A stretch of DNA of 64,000 bases. Origin: Caproiciproducens galactitolivorans (GTDB taxonomy: Bacteria; Bacillota; Clostridia; Oscillospirales; Acutalibacteraceae). Position numbers and translations under genes: made by a program. The DNA lies in assembly GCF_026672255.1 (NCBI RefSeq), contig NZ_JAPOHA010000002.1:62001-126000 (forward strand). Reading direction: 5' to 3'. Below the pieces are notes generated by a model, which was not told the DNA's origin, searched no databases, and saw only the letters and a program-made list of their open reading frames with translations. Shown here piece after piece: positions 43,831 through 53,765 of the stretch (its first letter is position 1; every line of letters starts with the position of its first letter).

Positions 43831-44358
43831 TTAATTCTGTTCGGCAGTTTCTGCCATTGTGCTGCTGACAAGCTCTATCTCGTTTTCATTCAGGATTTTG
43901 CTGGTATCCAAAAGCATAACTACCTTGTTTTCCACCTTGCCGATTCCGGTTAAATATGCATTCGTACGGTCCTTGGACATTTTCGGCGGGGGAGAGATAT
44001 TGTCATCACCGATATTTGTAACCTCGTCAACCGAATCCACGATAAAACCAATATGGGTTTCATCGATTTTTGTTACAATGATGCAGGTGTGCTCGTCGTA
44101 TTCCACTTCTTCTTTGCCAAAACGTAAGCGTACGTCGATAACAGGAATAATGTCGCCCCTCAGATTAATGACCCCTTTCGCATAATGAGGCGAATCGGGG
44201 ACGGGTGTGATTTCCTGTTTGCCGATGATCTGGACTACATCGGCAATCGGAACGCCGAAGAGCTGTTTGTCGGTCCAGAACGTCAGGTATTTTCCTTTCA
44301 TTTCATTCGTATCATTTTCTTCAACGATTAATCCTTTATCATTCTCCATTTTTATCAC
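43831..44358 (-). CDS. cheW: Chemotaxis coupling protein CheW (copy 1)
   Basis: The 175-residue protein has a single CheW SH3-like fold with YLTFWTDKQLFGVPIADVVQ, then VINLRGDIIPVIDVRLRFGK and HIGFIVDSVDEVTNI. It couples receptors to CheA. It differs clearly from the second cheW at 45083 (extra N-terminal acidic stretch), so the cluster has two distinct couplers around a PilZ gene. Confidence 0.94.
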   Translation of the reverse strand: MIKMENDKGLIVEENDTNEMKGKYLTFWTDKQLFGVPIADVVQIIGKQEITPVPDSPHYAKGVINLRGDIIPVIDVRLRFGKEEVEYDEHTCIIVTKIDETHIGFIVDSVDEVTNIGDDNISPPPKMSKDRTNAYLTGIGKVENKVVMLLDTSKILNENEIELVSSTMAETAEQN

Positions 44359-44394
44359 CCTATCATAAAAATTTTCGATATAATACTGTGAAGA

Positions 44395-45033
44395 TTAAAG
44401 CAGACCCCTGGAAGATTTGATTTGCTCTCTTTGCAATTCAAAGAGATAGCGGCAAAGCAAGTCGAACTGATGCGTTGTATTATCAAGAAAGGAGCACCCG
44501 TAACCGTTCAGATGGGGGACTTCCTTTTCGCGCTCAACCTTGCAGCTGAATGGAATCTCATTCCCGTAAAGAGGAAAGGTAACGATGAAGGGCTGGTCAA
44601 TTTCCAGCTTCCTCTCCGTGTTGATAAATAAGCCGCTTAAGCTTAAATCCGTAATCGTTACTTCAAATTCCGGCGTATCGATTTCCTCGGTTGTTTCGGT
44701 CGGCAATAAACAGGCCTTCGCTTTTTTGGTAACCTTTAACCGGAAGAAGCTTCTTCTCTCAAAATCAATCAAATTCTGGATATTGGTAATTTGCATTAAT
44801 TCGGAAGTGGAAAGAAAAACCCGCCCGACCAAAACTTTAAAACCTACAGTATTATTATAAACGTTTATTTTTACCGGTGTGTTGCAATGAACAATCGGAA
44901 GCACATCGAAGTCATTGCAGATCTGAATGGCTCCATGCAGAATGTCGCTGATTGACCCGGTAGTAAGCAATTCATTTGAAATCGTCTTTATTTCACACGG
45001 CGAATGAAGATACTGCGTAGGTATGGGGAACAT
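44395..45033 (-). CDS. PilZ domain protein (MotI/DgrA-like c-di-GMP effector)
   Basis: The 212-residue protein has an N-terminal YcgR-type domain (about 1-90) and a PilZ domain with the c-di-GMP motifs RRSFFR (about 96) and DLSLSG (about 136). This is the architecture and length of Bacillus MotI (YpfA), which binds MotA when loaded with c-di-GMP and slows the motor. Its position between two cheW genes in the motility cluster supports that role. The effect on motility itself is inferred. Confidence 0.88.
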   Translation of the reverse strand: MFPIPTQYLHSPCEIKTISNELLTTGSISDILHGAIQICNDFDVLPIVHCNTPVKINVYNNTVGFKVLVGRVFLSTSELMQITNIQNLIDFERRSFFRLKVTKKAKACLLPTETTEEIDTPEFEVTITDLSLSGLFINTERKLEIDQPFIVTFPLYGNEIPFSCKVEREKEVPHLNGYGCSFLDNTTHQFDLLCRYLFELQREQIKSSRGLL

Positions 45034-45082
45034 ATTGAAAATACCTCCAAAAAACTAGTGTCCGATGATGCGCATAAAAACG

Positions 45083-45577
45083 TTAATTTTCCGGTATCTG
45101 ATCATCGTCTTCGTCAGCGAGGATTCTTTCAATATCCAGTATCATGACGGCATTCTCGTTCAGTGTTGCAATCCCTTTTACAAAACTATTGGTTGTATCT
45201 TTCGACAGCCTGGGGGTGTCGCTGATTTGATTTTTCGCGATATTCGTTACATCGTTGACGCTGTCGACAATCAGCCCCACGCTTAAATCGTTGACTTCCG
45301 CCACAATGATGCTCGTATGATCGTCATATTCCCGCTTTTCTTTATTGAACTTCAATCTTACGTCTACCAATGGAACGATTTTCCCTCTTAAATTAATCAC
45401 GCCGATGATAAAGGGCGGTATTTTCGGAACAAACGTGATCGGCTGCATGCGGATAATTTCAACTACCTCGCTGCTTGGGATAGCAAACAGCTGTCCATCA
45501 ATAAAAAAAGTTAAATATTTTTCCATAGATACAGTTTCAACTTGTGTGTTATTTTTAACTAAAATGTCTTCTGCCAT
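45083..45577 (-). CDS. cheW: Chemotaxis coupling protein CheW (copy 2)
   Basis: The 164-residue CheW protein has YLTFFIDGQLFAIPSSEVVE, IIGVINLRGKIVPLVDVRLK and VGLIVDSVNDVTNIAKNQIS. It couples receptors to CheA. The gene is upstream of the PilZ gene on the same strand. The ends differ from copy 1, and both retain the conserved glycine-rich turn sequences. Confidence 0.94.
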   Translation of the reverse strand: MAEDILVKNNTQVETVSMEKYLTFFIDGQLFAIPSSEVVEIIRMQPITFVPKIPPFIIGVINLRGKIVPLVDVRLKFNKEKREYDDHTSIIVAEVNDLSVGLIVDSVNDVTNIAKNQISDTPRLSKDTTNSFVKGIATLNENAVMILDIERILADEDDDQIPEN

Positions 45578-45663
45578 ATATCATTCACCATTTCTACCGT
45601 TGCCGTTTCGGTAAGATATTTTGCTCCGACAATACCGGCCTTATTTTGTCGGCGCCAGAAAAC

Positions 45664-45699
45664 GAAAAAAACCGCTATAAATATATATCGGCTTTTTTT
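45664..45699. terminator. Candidate terminator after the ylqH-like gene
   Basis: Imperfect palindrome AAAAAAACCGCTATA... / ...TATATCGGCTTTTTTT with a short AATA loop and T tracts on both sides, between the ylqH-like gene and cheW copy 2. Confidence 0.6.
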
Positions 45700-45735
45700 C
45701 AAATAATTAAAGGAAGTTCAAAATAAAAATTTCTT

Positions 45736-46062
45736 TTATTTTGAATTTTCATCTGTTTTTAATATAGGAATATCCTTTTTCTCCGTTTTGTCAATGGAAT
45801 AATCTAAAAAATAAACATAGATATCCACAATCGCCTGATAAAGCTCCGGCGGAATTTCCGCTCCGACTTTCAACTGGGAAAGCAGGGAAGCCAGCGAATC
45901 GTCATGATAAACAGGCACGTCGCTGTCCTGCGCGACTTCAATAATTTTTTCCGCAATATAGCCGGAGCCGGAAGCGACCACAACAGGCGCACTGTGGGAA
46001 GAATCCTGCGCATATTTCAGGGCCGCGGCATGATTATGATCAAACTGTGACATCGATGACAT
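45736..46062 (-). CDS. FlhB C-terminal-domain protein (YlqH-like)
   Basis: The 108-residue protein matches only the cytoplasmic C-terminal part of FlhB: AAALKYAQDSSHSAPVVVAS, then VPVYHDDSLASLLSQLKVGAE and IPPELYQAIVDIYVYFL. It has no membrane segments and lacks the NPTH cleavage motif. In Bacillus the equivalent YlqH pairs with a FliK-like YlqG. Here the ylqG-like gene overlaps its start by 23 bases. Both may modulate export-specificity switching; that is inference. Confidence 0.88.
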   Translation of the reverse strand: MSSMSQFDHNHAAALKYAQDSSHSAPVVVASGSGYIAEKIIEVAQDSDVPVYHDDSLASLLSQLKVGAEIPPELYQAIVDIYVYFLDYSIDKTEKKDIPILKTDENSK

Positions 46063-47470
46063 TCTTCCTTTCGTAAACCTTCCTTAAAATCTGCTTTTCC
46101 GTACCGGCGCTTTTGCCTGTAACGAGTTCAATGCTCTGCGCCGTCAGGCCGTTCCGGGTAAAGATATCTCCTATTTTTTCGCTGATGGCCCGCCTGTCTT
46201 TTTCCAGCGAGGGGGGGCAGTTCAGCTGAATGTCCGCCTTGCCGTTGCTGAAGGAAACAGCGGCTTCAAAATACCCCAGCTTTTTAATATCAAAAGTCAG
46301 GTAAAGATGAATGGGCGCGCCGCCTGCTTCCGCATTTCCTTTGCCGGATTTCTTCTTTTCATTTTCTTTTTCAATCCAGATCTCCGTGAACATAAACTGT
46401 CCGTTGTAATTGATCGGTAGAAAAATATGGTTGAAAGGCATGTAAACGCTGTTATCCAGCAGAAGGGAGGTCAAAGTATCCCTGTAAAGGGATTGGGTTA
46501 CGCCGGAACTGCTTTGCTTCATATTTTCCGACAGTACTTTCATTAAGGAATCGAAAAGCGGATTTGCCGGTTTCTGCGAAGCCTCTGTTACCGTTTTCAG
46601 GAACATGGACTTCAATTCATTCATTTTCGGTTCCGGCAGATTCAATTCATATTTGCAATAATCCAGCAGAGCCGTGAAAGTTTCCACCACTTCCTGATGA
46701 GAGCTTATGTTCAGGCGGGCGAGATTATGTACCAGCAGCGTAATGGTGTCTCTTGCCGTTCCGTAGTCATTTGAAGCCGTTATATACTTGCTTAAAAGCG
46801 GAATAATTTTTTCCTTTAAAACGGAGAGGTTTAAATCCAGACCTTTTACAGGCTGGTCCGTTATGACTTCTTCTGTCAGCTCCTTAAGCTGTTTGCTGTA
46901 CGAATTCGGGATTTGATGGGAAAGGGTGTCCAGCTCCTTTGCGATTGTCTGTGTGGTGTCGGCGGTAGAGAAATATCCGTCATACGCTTTCAGAAAATCG
47001 GAGATGGCTTGCTCCAGATTCCGGTCGCCCGGGTATTCGTTTAATGTATTCCGAAGAACGTCAAAAATGGAGCCGGTGAATTTTGTCCGGTTATTGCTCT
47101 GAAAAGTCAGGTTCTTCAGAATATCCGCGGATTCCATTTTCATAGCCGCGGTAAGCTCTTTCATGAAAAGGGCGGCGGATCGGTTATCATGAACATTTTC
47201 CGGCCGGCTGAAGGCTTCAAAGGTGAATTTTTGCAGCGTTTCAGACAAAGCGGGCGTTTGGTTCAGCTGCTCTAAAAATTTACTGAAAACCGAATTGCGA
47301 TTTAACAGAAATTCAAAGCGCGCGTTTGTGTCGCCCTGCTTATCGGTATTGGGCTGAACAACCTTCGAAGGGTCGATTGGCGTCATTGGCCCCGGTTGTT
47401 TTGTGATGGGAATTTTATTTATGTTTTCATTATTTGTTACAGGCGGGGTAATTCTTAGGTTGTCGGGCAT
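46040..47470 (-). CDS. FliK-C-like protein (YlqG-like)
   Basis: The 476-residue soluble protein has a helical N-terminal two thirds (RNSVFSKFLEQLNQ...) and a C-terminal domain with HLYLTFDIKKLGYFEAAVSF and ADIQLNCPPSLEKDRRAISE, reminiscent of the hook-length-control (FliK-C) fold. The pairing with an FlhB-C protein, overlapping by 23 bases, mirrors ylqG-ylqH of Bacillus. Its function is not established. An extra substrate-specificity or injectisome-like role is only a suggestion. Confidence 0.75.
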   Translation of the reverse strand: MPDNLRITPPVTNNENINKIPITKQPGPMTPIDPSKVVQPNTDKQGDTNARFEFLLNRNSVFSKFLEQLNQTPALSETLQKFTFEAFSRPENVHDNRSAALFMKELTAAMKMESADILKNLTFQSNNRTKFTGSIFDVLRNTLNEYPGDRNLEQAISDFLKAYDGYFSTADTTQTIAKELDTLSHQIPNSYSKQLKELTEEVITDQPVKGLDLNLSVLKEKIIPLLSKYITASNDYGTARDTITLLVHNLARLNISSHQEVVETFTALLDYCKYELNLPEPKMNELKSMFLKTVTEASQKPANPLFDSLMKVLSENMKQSSSGVTQSLYRDTLTSLLLDNSVYMPFNHIFLPINYNGQFMFTEIWIEKENEKKKSGKGNAEAGGAPIHLYLTFDIKKLGYFEAAVSFSNGKADIQLNCPPSLEKDRRAISEKIGDIFTRNGLTAQSIELVTGKSAGTEKQILRKVYERKNVIDVTV

Positions 47471-47498
47471 AAAAACACCTCAAAAATAAAATTTGGCA

Positions 47499-47525
47499 TT
47501 AATTTTATTAAATTTGTTACGATAT
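47499..47525 (+). promoter_or_regulatory. Candidate sigma-28-type promoter of cheA
   Basis: TTAATTTT at 47499-47506, 11 bases, TACGATAT at 47518-47525. The -10 is identical to the candidate upstream of fliD. It lies about 37 bases upstream of the cheA start at 47562. Confidence 0.5.
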
Positions 47526-47561
47526 ATAAATTATAAAGTATATTTAGGCGGTGAAATTATC

Positions 47562-49652
47562 ATGGATAACAATATGGAATCTATGTTGGAAGTTTATTTA
47601 TTTGAAGCAAACGACTTGCTCGAGCATCTCGACGAAATTTTAATTAACTGCGAAAAGGCGAATTCCTTCGATACAGACAGCATCAACGAAATTTTTCGGA
47701 TCATGCATACCATTAAGGGTTCCTCTGCTATGATGCAGTTCAACAGCCTTACCACGATTTCTCATAAGGTGGAGGATTTGTTCTACTATGTACGTGAAAA
47801 CGGAATCAACGAGAAATACAATGAAGAGCTTTTTGACCTGATGTTCCGGTCGAGTGATTTCATTAAAGATGAAATCGCAAAGGTGGAAAACAATGAGCCG
47901 CTTACTACAGATATCGGCACTTTTGAGCAGGAAATTAATGATTTTCTTAAAAAGATTTCAGAAGGCGAATCAAACGAAGGCGGGGCTGCGCCGGCAAAGA
48001 AGCCGGAAGCAAAACAGGCTGAACCGCAGGCCCAGGCCAAGCCGGCATCCGCGCCGGAGCCGGAACTTCCGAAACAGACGCAGGCTGCCGCGGAGCCCGG
48101 CAAATTTGATCCGGAATATCCGTATTCCGTCCGTGTCTATTTTGATGAAGAAACGGAAATGGAGAACCTCCGTGCCGTTATCCTGATCAACGCAATAAAA
48201 GATATTTACCAGTACGTGAAATACCTGCCGGAGGATATTGAAACGAATCCGGCCAGCGCAGACGAAATCATCAAAAACGGCTTCCTGATTTTCTTCCGCG
48301 ACGAGCAGGGGTTAAAGAGCGTTTTAAAAATTATAGAAAATTTTGTTTATACGAAAAATTATACTGTAATTGGAAAGCAGGATAATCCAACAGAAGAAAA
48401 ATCCGGTGAGAAAAACGGGAGCGAACAGGATACGCAAAACACGCCGCAGACGCAAAACACAGCGCATCCGGTTATTAAGCAGAATCTTATCAATGTGAAT
48501 CTTTCGAAACTCGACAATCTGATGGATCTCATGGGCGAAATCGTTATAACGGAATCCATGGTTACCACCTCGCCGGCCGGACAGAGCGCCGCAGTGGATA
48601 ATAATTTCACTAAAGCTTCCAGGCAGCTTCGAAAACTCACGGACGAGCTTCAGGAAATCGTTATGTCGATCCGCATGGTTCCGATTTCGGGCGTATTCCA
48701 AAAGATGAACCGTATTGTTCGCGATATGAGCAAGAAACTGGATAAGGATGTCCAGCTAGTTATGGTCGGTGAGGAAACCGAGGTTGACAAAACGATTATC
48801 GACAATATCGGCGACCCGATTATGCACGTCGTGCGCAACTCGATGGACCACGGCATTGAAACCAAGGAAGAGCGCGCCCAAACGAAGAAATCGCCGAAGG
48901 GGACCATAACGCTGTCGGCTCAGAACACAGGCGGGGAAATTTTAATTTCCATAACGGACGACGGAAAGGGAATTGACCGGAAGGCTGTTCTTCAAAAGGC
49001 GAAGAAGCAGGGCCTGCTGAAAAAGCCGGAATCGGAATATTCCTCAAGAGAAGTCAATAACCTCCTTCTGATGCCCGGTTTTTCAACCAACGAAGTCGTA
49101 ACGGAATATTCCGGCAGAGGGGTCGGCATGGATGTTGTTAAGAAAAATGTCGAAAAGGTCGGAGGAGACGTTTCCATTGAAAGCGAGTTCGGGAAGGGCA
49201 CCAAGATTCTCTTTAAAATCCCACTTACACTCGCAATTGTAAACGGTATGAAGATATCCGTCGGCGAGACGGTGTTTACCATCCCGATCAATAATATCCG
49301 GCAGTCGTTTAAAGTTGATCAGAGTGCCATCCATTATGACACGGATATGAATGAGATTATCATGGTTCGAAACCAGTATTATCCGGTCGTTCGCCTGCAT
49401 AAGGAGTTCGGGATTGCGTCGGAGATTACGGATATCAGCAGCGGAATCGTCATATTAGTGGAAACCCATGAAAAAGCATACTGCATTTTTGCAGACGCTC
49501 TTCTGGGCGAGCAGCAGGTTGTTGTAAAATCCCTTCCGTTATACCTTAATAAATATAATGTTAAGGAAACCGGAATTACCGGTTGCGCAATCCTCGGCGA
49601 CGGCAGCATCAGCCTGATTCTCGATATCCTCAACCTTTACAATAACAATTAA
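47562..49652 (+). CDS. cheA: Chemotaxis histidine kinase CheA
   Basis: The 696-residue protein (start ATG 47562, GGCGG site) has P1 with the phospho-acceptor His in MHTIKGSSAMMQF (H49). A Glu/Ala/Pro/Gln-rich linker (about 135-185) and a P2-like domain follow. Then come the P3 dimerisation region and the P4 kinase domain with N box VVRNSMDHGIE, G1 DDGKGID and G2 GRGVGMDVV. The C-terminal CheW-like P5 has VVRLHKEFGIA. It feeds CheY and CheB. A TTG at 47493 would add 23 residues and is less likely. Confidence 0.98.
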   Translation: MDNNMESMLEVYLFEANDLLEHLDEILINCEKANSFDTDSINEIFRIMHTIKGSSAMMQFNSLTTISHKVEDLFYYVRENGINEKYNEELFDLMFRSSDFIKDEIAKVENNEPLTTDIGTFEQEINDFLKKISEGESNEGGAAPAKKPEAKQAEPQAQAKPASAPEPELPKQTQAAAEPGKFDPEYPYSVRVYFDEETEMENLRAVILINAIKDIYQYVKYLPEDIETNPASADEIIKNGFLIFFRDEQGLKSVLKIIENFVYTKNYTVIGKQDNPTEEKSGEKNGSEQDTQNTPQTQNTAHPVIKQNLINVNLSKLDNLMDLMGEIVITESMVTTSPAGQSAAVDNNFTKASRQLRKLTDELQEIVMSIRMVPISGVFQKMNRIVRDMSKKLDKDVQLVMVGEETEVDKTIIDNIGDPIMHVVRNSMDHGIETKEERAQTKKSPKGTITLSAQNTGGEILISITDDGKGIDRKAVLQKAKKQGLLKKPESEYSSREVNNLLLMPGFSTNEVVTEYSGRGVGMDVVKKNVEKVGGDVSIESEFGKGTKILFKIPLTLAIVNGMKISVGETVFTIPINNIRQSFKVDQSAIHYDTDMNEIIMVRNQYYPVVRLHKEFGIASEITDISSGIVILVETHEKAYCIFADALLGEQQVVVKSLPLYLNKYNVKETGITGCAILGDGSISLILDILNLYNNN

Positions 49653-49690
49653 TCATCCTTGCCGCGAAGGATAAAACACGGAGGAAAACG

Positions 49691-50497
49691 ATGATACGTC
49701 TGACGGATAAAGAATTTAACGATATCGTAACGTTCATAAAAGACAATTACGGAATTAACCTGACTAAAAAAAGGCAGTTAATCGAATCCAGAATGCAGGT
49801 TGTTTTAACAAACAGAGGCTTAACGAATTTTACCGATTATTTTAATCTCGTGAAACAGAACAAATCGGATGAAATTACGGCAATGCTGAATAAGCTGACG
49901 ACAAATCATACATATTTCTACAGGGAGCCCGCCCATTTCGAATTCATGAAAAATGTTTTCCTCCCGATGCAGGAAAAAACAAATACCCGAAAAGAGCTTC
50001 GTATCTGGAGCGCCGGCTGCTCTTCCGGGGAAGAAGCCTACACGACCATTATGACAATGATGGAATATTTTGGCTTAAAAAGAACAAGCTGGGATTATCG
50101 GATTCTTGCAACGGATATTTCCTTAAAAGCAATGGAAGCGGCAAAAAACGGGCTTTACGGCGCGGAATCTTTAAAAGAGCTTCCCAAAACGTGGGAAATG
50201 AGGTATTTTAATAAGCAGGGGAACGATTATTATGAATTGAAGGATGAAGTTCGGAATCAGGTGATTTTCAAACGCCTGAACCTTATGGAGCCATTTCCAT
50301 ACCAAAAGCCTTTTGATTTGATTTTTTGCAGGAATGTAATGATCTATTTTGATCAGCCTACGAAAAACGCATTGATTAATAAATTCTATGATGCCTTGAA
50401 GCCGGGCGGCTATCTGTTTATTGGGCATTCTGAAACGGTCCAGAGGGACACATCCGAGTTCATATATGTTGAACCATCAATCTATCGGAAAGGATAA
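49691..50497 (+). CDS. cheR: Chemoreceptor methyltransferase CheR
   Basis: The 268-residue protein methylates receptor glutamates using S-adenosylmethionine. It has the N-terminal helical domain TDKEFNDIVTFIKDNYGINL, the phosphorylation-loop-like THNYFYREP equivalent NHTYFYREPAHFEF, the SAM motif RIWSAGCSSGEEAYT and FDLIFCRNVMIYF. It lies 38 bases after cheA with GGAGG before the ATG. The length is standard. Confidence 0.97.
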   Translation: MIRLTDKEFNDIVTFIKDNYGINLTKKRQLIESRMQVVLTNRGLTNFTDYFNLVKQNKSDEITAMLNKLTTNHTYFYREPAHFEFMKNVFLPMQEKTNTRKELRIWSAGCSSGEEAYTTIMTMMEYFGLKRTSWDYRILATDISLKAMEAAKNGLYGAESLKELPKTWEMRYFNKQGNDYYELKDEVRNQVIFKRLNLMEPFPYQKPFDLIFCRNVMIYFDQPTKNALINKFYDALKPGGYLFIGHSETVQRDTSEFIYVEPSIYRKG

Positions 50498-50504
50498 GTT
50501 TTAG

Positions 50505-51539
50505 ATGGCGATAAATAAAAGAGTAAGAGTTTTAATTGTGGATGATTCGCTTTTTTTTCGCACGGCATTGCAGAAAGCGCTTCTGAACAATCCGCATATC
50601 GAAATTATCGGAACCGCAGGCAGTGCGGCTGAAGCCGAAAAAAAAATAAAAGAACTGTCTCCGGATGTCGTTACAATGGATGTGGAAATGCCGGATATGA
50701 GAGGAACAGACTTTCTAAAAAAGCTGATCCCCACGAATCCGGTGCCGGTCGTTCTTGTAAGCTCGCTTGATATTGGAATTTTTGAGGCGTTAAGCGCAGG
50801 CGCGGTCGATTTTGTTCAAAAACCGAATTTGAAAAGCAGCGATGATTTTACGGTTTTTTGTAAGGAACTCAGCACGAAAATAAAAATAGCTTCCTCTGCA
50901 AAGGTAAAGAAAGCCCCGGCAGCGCCGGTCATTTCTTTGCCTTTACCGACGCTCTCCAAAAGTGCGATGAGCGAACACATCATTGCAATCGGAGCGTCCA
51001 CGGGGGGAACAGAGGCTACCGTTGAAATTTTAAAACAGCTCCCGGCGGATATTCCCGGTATTCTGATTGTACAGCATATGCCGGTTGGCTTTACGAAAAT
51101 GTATGCGGACAGACTCAATAAATTATGTAAATTTGCCGTCGCGGAAGCGCAGAACGGTGATCGGGTGAAACAGGGACAGGCGCTGGTTGCCGCCGGCGAC
51201 AAGCACATGACTTTGGAAAAGGACTACAAGGGTTACTACGTAAAGTGCGCCGCAGGCGAAAAAGTCAGCGGCCATTGTCCTTCGGTGGACGTAATGTTTC
51301 GCTCCGTTGCCAAAACCGCGGGAAAGGACGCCATGGGCGTTATTCTGACCGGTATGGGCCGGGACGGCGCAAGCGGCCTGCTTGAAATGCGCAATAACGG
51401 TTCGTTTACCATCGGCCAGGATAAACAGACCTGTGTCGTTTATGGCATGCCTATGGTTGCTTACGATATTGGCGCCGTTGTAAAACAGGCGCCAATTCAT
51501 GCAATTGCGGGAATTATTATTCAAAAATTAAATAAATGA
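50505..51539 (+). CDS. cheB: Chemotaxis methylesterase CheB
   Basis: The 344-residue two-domain protein has a receiver domain (acidic residues D13 and D14, phospho-acceptor D59 in VTMDVEMPD) and a C-terminal methylesterase with the catalytic triad S165 (IGASTGG), H191 (VQHMPVGF) and D287 (GMGRDGAS). CheA phosphorylates it to remove receptor methyl groups. It begins eight bases after the cheR stop and reads into the MCP gene region. Confidence 0.98.
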   Translation: MAINKRVRVLIVDDSLFFRTALQKALLNNPHIEIIGTAGSAAEAEKKIKELSPDVVTMDVEMPDMRGTDFLKKLIPTNPVPVVLVSSLDIGIFEALSAGAVDFVQKPNLKSSDDFTVFCKELSTKIKIASSAKVKKAPAAPVISLPLPTLSKSAMSEHIIAIGASTGGTEATVEILKQLPADIPGILIVQHMPVGFTKMYADRLNKLCKFAVAEAQNGDRVKQGQALVAAGDKHMTLEKDYKGYYVKCAAGEKVSGHCPSVDVMFRSVAKTAGKDAMGVILTGMGRDGASGLLEMRNNGSFTIGQDKQTCVVYGMPMVAYDIGAVVKQAPIHAIAGIIIQKLNK

Positions 51540-51571
51540 CTAAAAATAAGGGGAATTTTGGTTTATTTTGA

Positions 51572-51598
51572 TTAATCTTTTTCAAATGCTGTCGATAT
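51572..51598 (+). promoter_or_regulatory. Candidate sigma-28-type promoter of the MCP gene
   Basis: TTAATCTT at 51572-51579, 11 bases, GTCGATAT at 51591-51598, a good match to the -10 consensus GCCGATAA with a weaker -35. It lies about 100 bases upstream of the receptor gene, in the only non-coding gap after cheB. Confidence 0.5.
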
Positions 51599-51701
51599 AC
51601 CTATTATAGAAAAGTGCTTGAATTTTGCACAGCATGCGAAAGGATGCGTACCTTTTCTTGTACTGTATTGTTAGTTACAACCGGGAAGGAACGTGGGATG
51701 A

Positions 51702-53765
51702 ATGAACAAAAAGGGAAAAAAGAAAAGTTTAAAAAGAGCGCTGCTCTTCGGAATGGTAGGGCTTACCGCATCGATCAGTATCGTTTGCAGTGTAGCAAAC
51801 GGGTTCATGATCTATCAGAACTGTAAAAACAATATGGTTTCCATGGTGCAGTCGAATGCCACTTCCTATGATGAAGCCGTTAAAAATGCAATCGATGTAT
51901 TCAAAATAAAAGCGGAAGCCATTGCCAGTGAAAGTAAGCTCACGGATGCAACGGACCCGGCCGCTCAAAAGGCGCTGTTTGAAAAACTCAGCCAGCAGTA
52001 TGGCTTTAAAGACATTAATGTAGCGGATGAAAAGGGGAAAACGACCAATAATACCGATATCAGCGACCGCGATTATTTCCAAAAAGCCATGACCGGTCAG
52101 ACCTGTATTTCCAGTACCGTTGTGCGAAAAACCGATTCCAGCGTTGTTATGTTTATAGCAGCCAAAATTAACAACGGCACAAATTTTAATGGGGTCGTCT
52201 ATGCCTGCTTGTCAAGCGATACCTTTACAAAAATGATTGATAACGTGACCGTTGGTAAAAAAGGATACGGATTTATAGTCGATAAAAACGGAACCATTAT
52301 CGCGCATAAAGACCGAAACAATGTTAACAACTTTGTCAATTATCTTAATCAGGCGCAGAAAGATCATTCTTATGACAGTATTGCCTCCGTTGTCAAGAAC
52401 ATGACGGCGGGTAAAACAGGAAGCGAATCGGCGACCATCAACGGCGTTCGTCAGCAGATTGCTTATTGCCCGATTCCCAATACGGACGGCTGGTCTTTGG
52501 GTGTAAGTGCGGATTACAGCGAGATGATGCATTCTTATTATGCGTCCATTTTTATTACCGGTATCTTGCTGTTGCTGTTCATCCTTTCTACCTGTTTCTT
52601 TGCTGTTCGGATTGCAAATCCGATTACAAAACCGATCGAGAGCCTTGTGCATCGCATTGAGCTGCTTGCGGAAGGCGATCTGCATTCCGAAGTCCCCGTT
52701 ATCCGCAGCCGCAATGAAATCGGCATTTTAGCGGATACTTTTTCGAAAACAATTGATATCCTTACGAGATATATCGGCGAAATTGCCGTTGTACTGGACA
52801 GCCTTTCGCACGGCGATTGCACGGTGAAAACCGAGGAGGATTATAAAGGCGACTTTGTTTCCATTAAAGATTCGCTGAACGCAACCATAGTGAATCTGAA
52901 CCGTATGTTTGCGAATATTGACCAGTCTGCGGACCAGGTGGCCTGCGGTTCGGATCAGGTTTCGAGCGCCGCGCAGGCGTTGTCGCAGGGAGCTACGGAA
53001 CAGGCCAGTTCGATTCAGGAGCTTTCCGCGTCAATTACCGAAATTGCCGGAGAAGTCAATAAGAGCGCCGATCATTCACAGCAGGCAAGCCAATATTCTC
53101 TTGAAGCCTCCGATGAGGTGGAGCGCGGAAATGAACATATGAGGCAATTGGTGGACGCAATGGCGGAAATCAACGAATCCTCCCAGCAGATTGAAAAGAT
53201 TATCAAGACGATCGAGGATATCGCCTTCCAGACCAACATCCTTGCTCTGAACGCTGCGGTTGAAGCGGCAAGGGCCGGTTCGGCGGGAAAAGGATTCGCT
53301 GTTGTCGCCGATGAAGTCCGCAATCTTGCAAGCAAGAGCAGCGAGGCGGCGAAAAATACCACTACGCTGATTCAAAATTCGATTCAAGCTGTGGAGAACG
53401 GTTCCCGGATTGCACATGAAACCGAAGAATCCCTCAACGCAATTATCGGAAAGGTAAAGAGTGCAACCGAACTGATCGGTGAGATTTCCAGATCCTCCAA
53501 AGACCAGGCGTCTTCCATCAATCAGATTACCTTGGGGGTCGATCAGATTTCCGCAGTTGTGCAGACGAATTCCGCCACTGCCGAGGAAAGTGCGGCAACC
53601 AGTGAGGAATTAAGCGGCCAGGCACAGCAAATGAAGGATATTTTGTCTATGCTGAAACTGAAGGATGTTTCCGGTGAAATCCAGCATGGCCCGACCGGTG
53701 AAACGAATTTCCCCGCAGCAGAATCCCCAAGCCGGAATACATATAACACTTCGGATAAATATTAA
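51702..53765 (+). CDS. Methyl-accepting chemotaxis protein
   Basis: The 687-residue transmembrane receptor has a basic N-terminus, membrane helices at about 14-36 and 282-305, and an extracellular Cache-type sensory domain between them ([40 protein letters not shown]). A HAMP domain ([20 protein letters not shown]) follows. The cytoplasmic signalling domain has the hairpin tip [20 protein letters not shown]. No CheR-binding pentapeptide ends the protein. The ligand cannot be read from the sequence; dCache receptors often bind amino acids or small organic acids. Confidence 0.96.
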   Translation: MNKKGKKKSLKRALLFGMVGLTASISIVCSVANGFMIYQNCKNNMVSMVQSNATSYDEAVKNAIDVFKIKAEAIASESKLTDATDPAAQKALFEKLSQQYGFKDINVADEKGKTTNNTDISDRDYFQKAMTGQTCISSTVVRKTDSSVVMFIAAKINNGTNFNGVVYACLSSDTFTKMIDNVTVGKKGYGFIVDKNGTIIAHKDRNNVNNFVNYLNQAQKDHSYDSIASVVKNMTAGKTGSESATINGVRQQIAYCPIPNTDGWSLGVSADYSEMMHSYYASIFITGILLLLFILSTCFFAVRIANPITKPIESLVHRIELLAEGDLHSEVPVIRSRNEIGILADTFSKTIDILTRYIGEIAVVLDSLSHGDCTVKTEEDYKGDFVSIKDSLNATIVNLNRMFANIDQSADQVACGSDQVSSAAQALSQGATEQASSIQELSASITEIAGEVNKSADHSQQASQYSLEASDEVERGNEHMRQLVDAMAEINESSQQIEKIIKTIEDIAFQTNILALNAAVEAARAGSAGKGFAVVADEVRNLASKSSEAAKNTTTLIQNSIQAVENGSRIAHETEESLNAIIGKVKSATELIGEISRSSKDQASSINQITLGVDQISAVVQTNSATAEESAATSEELSGQAQQMKDILSMLKLKDVSGEIQHGPTGETNFPAAESPSRNTYNTSDKY

